DNA from: Hymenobacter translucens
Lineage (GTDB): Bacteria; Bacteroidota; Bacteroidia; Cytophagales; Hymenobacteraceae
Direction of reading: 5' to 3'
Assembly (NCBI RefSeq): GCF_020685205.1
Contig: NZ_JAJERB010000007.1
Location: 226,507-290,506 of the forward strand
Length of the DNA stretch: 64,000 nucleotides
Below, piece after piece: positions 59,370 to 64,000 of this stretch (within the stretch, counting starts at the first letter, position 1; the number at the start of each line of letters is the position of its first letter). The position numbers and the translations under genes are program-made. The notes under the pieces are model-generated. The model was given only the letters and a program-made list of their open reading frames with translations, had not been told where the DNA came from and made no database searches.

Positions 59370-61247
59370 ATGCTTCGTCTGCTGTTGCTTCTGCTGCTTT
59401 TTGGTTCGGCCCCGGCGCCAGAAGCCCGGGCGCAAACGGCAGCTGGCAAACCGAATGCTTTGGCGGCGACTGATACTGCCCGGGTGCGGAAACGGCTGGA
59501 GGAAGCCCGGCTGCTATTGGCCCGCAGCAACGACTCGGCCGCCGTGCTGTGCCGGGAGCTGCTGCGGGCAAGTTACCGCCTGCGCTACCCCTTTGGAATG
59601 GCTCAGAGCAATCTGCTGCTGGGCATGGTGCTGCGCAACCAAAGCGAGTTCGACTCGGCCTTTTTCTACGGCCGACGGGCCGAGGCCCTGTTTGAGCGCC
59701 AGGGCCGCCTCGACGGCCTTTCGTCGGTGTACACCCTCTATGCCCAGACCTACAAGCGGATGGGCGATGCCCAGGGCGTGGCGCTGCTTTCGCGCAAAGG
59801 CCTTAAGCAGGCCAACCTGGCTCTGGCTATGGCCGAGCGGGGACCCTACCCGGCTCCCATGGTATCAGCCCTGCTCAGCCAGGGCATCATCTACCGCGAC
59901 CTGAAGCTCCCGGACTCGGCCCGGCAATGCTACCAGCGGGCTATCCGCATCGAGGAAACCCAGCCCTGCGTGCCATCGTCGCTGGGGGTTGCCTATGCCA
60001 ACTACGGGCAGCTGCAGATGGACTTCTACCACAACATCCCGGGAGCCATCCGCCTCCTGCGCAAGGCGCTGGCGCTGCACCACCGCCACCACAACCGCAA
60101 CGGCCTCGAGCACGCCTACCGCAACCTGAGCTGGGCTTACCGCCGGCAGGGCGACCATGCCCGGGCCGTGGCCACTGCCGACAGCTGCCTGGTGCTGGGC
60201 CGGGCCATCGGCGACCCGCACCGCCTCAGCAATTCACTTGAAGCCAGCTACTTTGCCCACCGCGACGCCCGGCGCTATCCACAGGCCATTGCGCTGATGG
60301 AGGAGTGGCGGAACCTGGAAAATGAGCTGGGCCGGGTCGAGAAAACCCAGGCCGTGGCCCGCATCGAAGCCGCTTACCGGCTGGAAAAGCAGCAGGCCCG
60401 CATTGCCCGCCTCGACCAGGACAATGCCCGCCAGCAAACCCAGCTTTGGGGGCTGGCCGCCGGGCTGGCCTTGCTGGCGGGCCTGCTGGGGCTGAGCTTC
60501 TGGCAGTACCGCGTGATTCGCCGCGCCAACGCCTGCCTGCAGGCCACCAACCAAACCATCTCCGAAAACAACGCCCGGATTCAGGACCAGGCCAGCCGCC
60601 TGACGCTGTTGATGCGGGAGCTGCACCACCGGGTTAAAAACAACCTGGCCATCGTGTCGAGTTTGCTGAATCTGCAGTCGAGCCGGCTGACGGACGCTGC
60701 CGCGGCCCGGGCCGTGCGGGAGGGGCAGCAGCGGGTCGAGGCCATGGGGCTGATCCACCAGCGCCTGTACCAGACCGCCGACGTGACGACCGTCGACATG
60801 ACGTCCTACATCACCAACCTGGTGGAGGGGCTGCTGGCAGCCTACGGCTACGACGACTCCCGCTTCGACCTGGTGCTGGAGCTGGACTTGCCCACCCACG
60901 AAGTAGACCAGGCCGTGCCCCTGGGTTTGATTATCAACGAGCTGGTCACCAATGCCCTTAAGTACGCTTACCAGAACGTGGCCCGCCCCATCCTGCGCAT
61001 CCGCCTGGTAGCCGCACCCGGTTCCGACGCCGGCGGGCTGCTGCTGGAAGTAGAAGACAACGGCCCGGGTATCGACCCGGCCCAGTGGCAGGCTCCGGAT
61101 ACCTCGTTTGGCAAGCAGCTGATTCTGGCCCTGAGTGAGCAGATGGGCGGCACGGTGACGATGCGCAACCAGGCCGGGGCATTTTTCCAGCTGCTGGTGC
61201 CCGGCAGCACGCCCGAATACCAGGCGCGGGCGGCGGCGGTGCAGTAG
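59370..61247 (+). CDS. TPR sensor histidine kinase, HisKA_2 type
   Basis: Membrane kinase of 625 residues. A signal peptide or N-terminal anchor (MLRLLLLLLLFGSAPAPEARA) is followed by a periplasmic TPR region (about 45-310, for example SALLSQGIIYRDLKLPDSAR and ALHHRHHNRNGLEHAYRNLS). A coiled coil (EKTQAVARIEAAYRLEKQQA) leads to one membrane helix (LAAGLALLAGLLGLSFW) near 355. The phospho-acceptor histidine is near 420 in LMRELHHRVKNNLAIVSSLL, the HisKA_2 signature, followed by a HATPase domain (GLIINELVTNALKYAY, EDNGPGIDPAQWQ). The longer open frame upstream adds a poor leader, so 59370 was chosen. Its partner is the LytTR regulator just upstream. Confidence 0.92.
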   Translation: MLRLLLLLLLFGSAPAPEARAQTAAGKPNALAATDTARVRKRLEEARLLLARSNDSAAVLCRELLRASYRLRYPFGMAQSNLLLGMVLRNQSEFDSAFFYGRRAEALFERQGRLDGLSSVYTLYAQTYKRMGDAQGVALLSRKGLKQANLALAMAERGPYPAPMVSALLSQGIIYRDLKLPDSARQCYQRAIRIEETQPCVPSSLGVAYANYGQLQMDFYHNIPGAIRLLRKALALHHRHHNRNGLEHAYRNLSWAYRRQGDHARAVATADSCLVLGRAIGDPHRLSNSLEASYFAHRDARRYPQAIALMEEWRNLENELGRVEKTQAVARIEAAYRLEKQQARIARLDQDNARQQTQLWGLAAGLALLAGLLGLSFWQYRVIRRANACLQATNQTISENNARIQDQASRLTLLMRELHHRVKNNLAIVSSLLNLQSSRLTDAAAARAVREGQQRVEAMGLIHQRLYQTADVTTVDMTSYITNLVEGLLAAYGYDDSRFDLVLELDLPTHEVDQAVPLGLIINELVTNALKYAYQNVARPILRIRLVAAPGSDAGGLLLEVEDNGPGIDPAQWQAPDTSFGKQLILALSEQMGGTVTMRNQAGAFFQLLVPGSTPEYQARAAAVQ

Positions 61248-61410
61248 GCCAGTCGGGCCAGGTCGGTGAGAACCGGCCAAACGGGCGCAGTTGGTGATAA
61301 GAATCATCCGGCAGGGTGAGGCAACTCATAGGGCGGCGGACAGCAGCAGCGGAATTTTGGGCTTCGCAACCTGAACTTCCCGGGCTCGACGGCCGGACTG
61401 CTATTCCCCG

Positions 61411-62685
61411 ATGAATCACTTCTTCAAGGCTGTTAGCCTGACGTATAAAAAAGCCCCGCTGGCCATTCGGGAGCTGTTGTCGATGCCGGAAGAGGCCTGC
61501 GGCTACCTGCTCTACACGCTGCAGCACAGCCTGGGCCTCACCGACCTGCTCGTGCTCAGCACCTGCAACCGCACCGAGGTGTACTACACCGCTGAAACCG
61601 ACCAGAGTGAGGCTATTATCCGGGCGCTGGGCGTGCTGAAGGGCATCGACAGCACCGACTTCAGGTCGTACTTCGACTGCCTGAACGCGGCGGAAGAGGT
61701 GGCCCGGCACCTGTTCGAAGTGACCCTCGGTCTTGACGCCCAGGTGGTCGGCGACGTGCAGATCAGCAGCCAGGTTAAGCGGGCCTATCAACGCTCGGCC
61801 GACGCCGGGGCCGCCGGGCCGTTTCTGCACCGCCTACTGCACGCCGTGCTGGCCGCCAACAAGCGCGTGCAGCAGGAAACTGTCTTTCGCGACGGGGCCG
61901 CCTCCACGTCCTACGCCACGCTGGAGCTGGTCGGGGAATTGACTGCCCATCTCGACGGTCCCCGCGTGCTGATCGTGGGGCTTGGCGAAATCGGAGCCGA
62001 CGTGTGCCGGCACTTCGGCAAGAGCCAGCGGTTTGCCGAGGTTACCGTGTGCAACCGCACGGCCGCTACGGCTGCCGTCGTGGCGGCCGAGTGTGGTCTG
62101 CGGGTGCTCGACTTTGCCGAGCTCAGCCAGGGTCTGGCCGAAGCCGACATCATTATTTCGTCTGTTGCCGCCGACCAGCCATTTTTCACCCGGAAAAAGC
62201 TGGCCGCCCTGCCCATCCTGAGTCCGAAATACTTTATCGATCTGTCCGTACCACGCAGCATTGAAGCGGTGGCCGAGCAGGTACCGGGGGTGCTGGTGTA
62301 CAACATCGACTCCATACAGGCCAAAGCCTCCGCGGCCTTGGCCCGGCGGCTGGCGGCCGTGCCCCAGGTCCAGCGCATTATCACCGAAAGCCTGGCCGAA
62401 TTCACCCTGCGTAGCCGGGAGCTGCAGGTCTCGCCCACCATTCAGCAGCTGAAAAGCACACTCGAAGGGCTGCGCCGGCAGGAAGTGGCCCGCTACCAGA
62501 AGAAAGCCAGCGCCGAGGAAGCTGGCCGCCTCGACGAGGTGACCCGGGCCCTGACCCAGAAGTTTCTGAAGCTGCCGGTGCTCCGGCTCAAAGCCGCCTG
62601 CCAGCGTGGGGAATCTGACCTGCTCGTGGCCGTGCTCACTGAACTGTTTGCACTGGATGTCCCGACCGACGAGCTTGCCGCATAA
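61411..62685 (+). CDS. hemA: Glutamyl-tRNA reductase
   Basis: First enzyme of the C5 route to tetrapyrroles, reducing glutamyl-tRNA(Glu) to glutamate semialdehyde with NADPH. The 424 residues are of normal length. The catalytic cysteine is C52 in VLSTCNRTEVYYT; FEVTLGLDAQVVGDVQISSQ is the substrate-binding region; the NADPH Rossmann loop is RVLIVGLGEIGADVCRHFG; and the C-terminal dimerisation helices end at FLKLPVLRLKAACQRG. It stands alone on the + strand, with hemF at 63779 on the opposite strand downstream of a universal stress gene, so haem genes are near each other but not in one operon. Confidence 0.96.
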   Translation: MNHFFKAVSLTYKKAPLAIRELLSMPEEACGYLLYTLQHSLGLTDLLVLSTCNRTEVYYTAETDQSEAIIRALGVLKGIDSTDFRSYFDCLNAAEEVARHLFEVTLGLDAQVVGDVQISSQVKRAYQRSADAGAAGPFLHRLLHAVLAANKRVQQETVFRDGAASTSYATLELVGELTAHLDGPRVLIVGLGEIGADVCRHFGKSQRFAEVTVCNRTAATAAVVAAECGLRVLDFAELSQGLAEADIIISSVAADQPFFTRKKLAALPILSPKYFIDLSVPRSIEAVAEQVPGVLVYNIDSIQAKASAALARRLAAVPQVQRIITESLAEFTLRSRELQVSPTIQQLKSTLEGLRRQEVARYQKKASAEEAGRLDEVTRALTQKFLKLPVLRLKAACQRGESDLLVAVLTELFALDVPTDELAA

Positions 62686-62833
62686 CTAGTACATTGCTTC
62701 CGGGCCAGGGTTAACCCCGGCACGGTTCGGGTGTTCATTCGGCTCTGACCGGGGAATCTATTCCTCACCCATTGCCTGGTCAGCGAAAAGCGGCTTTTCA
62801 TTCCCTGAATCTACTTTCTTCCAACTTCCTACC

Positions 62834-63700
62834 GTGAAAAAAATCCTTGTCCCTACCGACTTCTCTACCGAAGCCCACCATGCCTTTGAGGTGGCCGTGC
62901 AACTGGCCAAGCGCACGGGTGGCCACGTAACCTTGCTGCACGTGGTGGAACTGCCTGAAACCGCCGGCTTCAGCACGTACGGCGGGCCGGTGAACGGCTC
63001 GGAGCTGCCCAACAGCACCGGCAGCATGGAGGATATTTTTGTGCTGAAGCTGCTGCAGGTAACCAAGCAGCGGATGCACGGGCTGATAGCCGAAGCCGCC
63101 CGCCTGGCTCCGGGCGTGACGGTCGAGGACATGGTGCAAACCACCCGCCTGGGCGACGCTATCCTGAGCACTATTCAGGAACGACAGATTGACCTGGTGG
63201 TAATGGGCGCCCAGGGCCACACGGCCACCGAGCATTTCTTTGTGGGCTCCAACACCGAGCGGCTGGTACGGACCGCGCCCTGCCCCGTACTGGCCGTGAA
63301 GCATCCGGCCCCGGCCTTCCACGTGCGGACCATCGTGTTCCCCTCCAGCTTCGCGCCCGAGATGGACCGGGCCGTACCCGAGCTGCGCCGGCTGCTGGCT
63401 TTGTTTCCCGAAGCTACCCTGCACCTGCTCCACGTCGTCAACGGCGGCGGGGAGCAGCAGGCCTTGGAGAAAATAATGGCCTTTGCCCAGCGCCACCAGC
63501 TGGAGCGGTTTCAGCCCGCCGTGCTCGACGCCCCGAGCCCCAGCGCCGGCATACCCGCTTTTGCCCAGCAGGTCGGGGCCGACCTGATTGTGCTGCCCAC
63601 CCACGGCCGCACCGGTATCAGCCGCTTTCTGCAGGCCAGCATTGCCGAAACGGTTGCCACCCATGCCTTTCCGCCGGTACTTACCTTTCAGCTACATTAA
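62834..63700 (+). CDS. Tandem-domain universal stress protein
   Basis: Cytosolic protein of 288 residues made of two UspA domains. The first (1 to about 145) begins KKILVPTDFSTEAHHAFEVA and has GAQGHTATEHFFVGSNTERL, the ATP-binding G-x2-G-x9-G-S type loop. The second (about 155-288) has RTIVFPSSFAPEMDRAVPEL and LPTHGRTGISRFLQASIA, a shorter version of the same loop. Two-domain USPs are common in Bacteroidota and respond to starvation or redox stress; the trigger is not known here. The start is GTG at 62834, placing the first strand correctly. A bidirectional terminator follows 21 nt after the stop. Confidence 0.93.
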   Translation: MKKILVPTDFSTEAHHAFEVAVQLAKRTGGHVTLLHVVELPETAGFSTYGGPVNGSELPNSTGSMEDIFVLKLLQVTKQRMHGLIAEAARLAPGVTVEDMVQTTRLGDAILSTIQERQIDLVVMGAQGHTATEHFFVGSNTERLVRTAPCPVLAVKHPAPAFHVRTIVFPSSFAPEMDRAVPELRRLLALFPEATLHLLHVVNGGGEQQALEKIMAFAQRHQLERFQPAVLDAPSPSAGIPAFAQQVGADLIVLPTHGRTGISRFLQASIAETVATHAFPPVLTFQLH

Positions 63701-63721
63701 TAATCGAAGTTTTCCATAAAC

Positions 63722-63751
63722 AAAAAGCCCGATTTCACAGTCGGGCTTTTT
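63722..63751. terminator. Bidirectional terminator between the stress-protein gene and hemF
   Basis: AAAAAGCCCGA (63722-63732) pairs with TCGGGCTTTTT (63741-63751) around an 8-nt loop, with A- and T-runs on either side. It suits both convergent transcripts. Confidence 0.9.
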
Positions 63752-63754
63752 GGT

Positions 63755-63782
63755 GTAGCGCGGACTACAAAGTCCGCGCTAC
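63755..63782. repeat. REP-like hairpin, GTAGCGCG family, copy 2
   Basis: GTAGCGCGGACT (63755-63766) pairs perfectly with AGTCCGCGCTAC (63771-63782) around ACAA. The outer GTAGCGCG/CGCGCTAC is shared with the hairpin at 54423-54468, and again it lies between convergent genes, its right arm reaching the stop of the minus-strand gene. Confidence 0.85.
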
Positions 63783-64000
63783 GCTATCCACTCTATGCCC
63801 TTGCGGAGCCAGGCCTGGGTTTGGGCCTCGGGAGAGCCGGGTTCGGGCTGCCGGTTGTAGTGCCACTCGGCCTGGGGTGGCAAACTCATCAGGATGCTTT
63901 CGGTGCGCCCCCCGGTTTCCAGTCCAAAGCGCGTGCCCCGGTCGATGGCCAGGTTAAACTCGGCGTAGCGGCCGCGGCGCACCAGCTGCCACTGCTTCTG
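63779..64000 (-). CDS. hemF: Oxygen-dependent coproporphyrinogen III oxidase, 3' part
   Basis: Partial gene on the minus strand, entering the window from the right edge; 73 codons plus stop are visible. They give the C-terminus of HemF, the oxygen-dependent enzyme that makes protoporphyrinogen IX from coproporphyrinogen III. Recognisable parts: QWQLVRRGRYAEFNLAIDRG, TRFGLETGGRTESILMSLPP, and QPEPGSPEAQTQAWL near the end. This stretch is the most conserved part of the family, so the call is firm. The start lies outside the window. It converges with the universal stress gene through a shared terminator and a REP-like hairpin. Confidence 0.92.
   Translation of the reverse strand, partial: QKQWQLVRRGRYAEFNLAIDRGTRFGLETGGRTESILMSLPPQAEWHYNRQPEPGSPEAQTQAWLRKGIEWIA

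Overview
The window reads as chromosome of a GC-rich member of the Bacteroidota, most likely Cytophagales close to Hymenobacter. The evidence is five secreted proteins with type IX secretion (T9SS) C-terminal sorting domains, repeated -7 promoter boxes of the Bacteroidota form TAnnTTTG close to start codons, a small PID-CTERM-like protein, and family content (DUF2339, DUF389, LytTR regulator with a HisKA_2 kinase, bacterial alpha-2-macroglobulin) typical of that group. No rRNA, tRNA, CRISPR array, integrase or transposase was seen. Genus assignment is inference.

Layout. 1-8 kb: typA/bipA, two tandem T9SS cargo proteins, acylphosphatase, a large SBBP/PKD protein with a type B sorting domain, and a DoxX-like membrane protein. 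8-15 kb: SpoU RNA methylase, a CHASE3 histidine kinase with a single-domain response regulator, and a DUF2339 giant membrane protein. 15-19.3 kb: a secreted protein, an endonuclease III-like glycosylase, DUF167, a ZIP-type metal transporter broken by a 5-bp tandem duplication, and amtB. 19.5-27.6 kb: a glycosyltransferase-deacetylase fusion, a TPR-AAA+ ATPase followed by a TPR membrane protein, M28 and M64 peptidases, and a low-GC orphan. 27.6-36 kb: threonine synthase, a LysR regulator, a fused GHMP kinase/nucleotidyltransferase with a second nucleotidyltransferase, a class D beta-lactamase-like protein and a receiver lacking its phospho-acceptor. 36-42 kb: GH10 xylanase, M19 dipeptidase, an LLM oxidoreductase, a coiled-coil protein and an XRE regulator preceded by a symmetrical four-copy 11-bp operator-like array. 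42-54.4 kb: a 2139-residue secreted protein of three seven-repeat blocks, a 64-residue PID-CTERM-like protein, and an alpha-2-macroglobulin gene with an internal low-GC patch. 54.4-64 kb: envelope proteins, flavin reductase-like, DUF389, a LytTR/HisKA_2 two-component pair, hemA, a universal stress protein, and the 3' end of hemF on the opposite strand.

How they fit together. Much of the window serves the cell surface: T9SS cargo, lipoproteins, sugar activation and polysaccharide enzymes. Two complete two-component pairs (9227-11213 and 58452-61247) and an orphan degenerate receiver supply signalling. hemA and hemF both belong to haem synthesis but converge and are not one operon. Intergenic regions hold several families of perfect hairpins that look like REP-type repeats as well as ordinary, often bidirectional, terminators. 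Nothing here is a clear defence island; the most unusual features are the four-site operator array, the ZIP frameshift, the mosaic patch in the macroglobulin gene and the 7+7+7 repeat architecture of the giant secreted protein.
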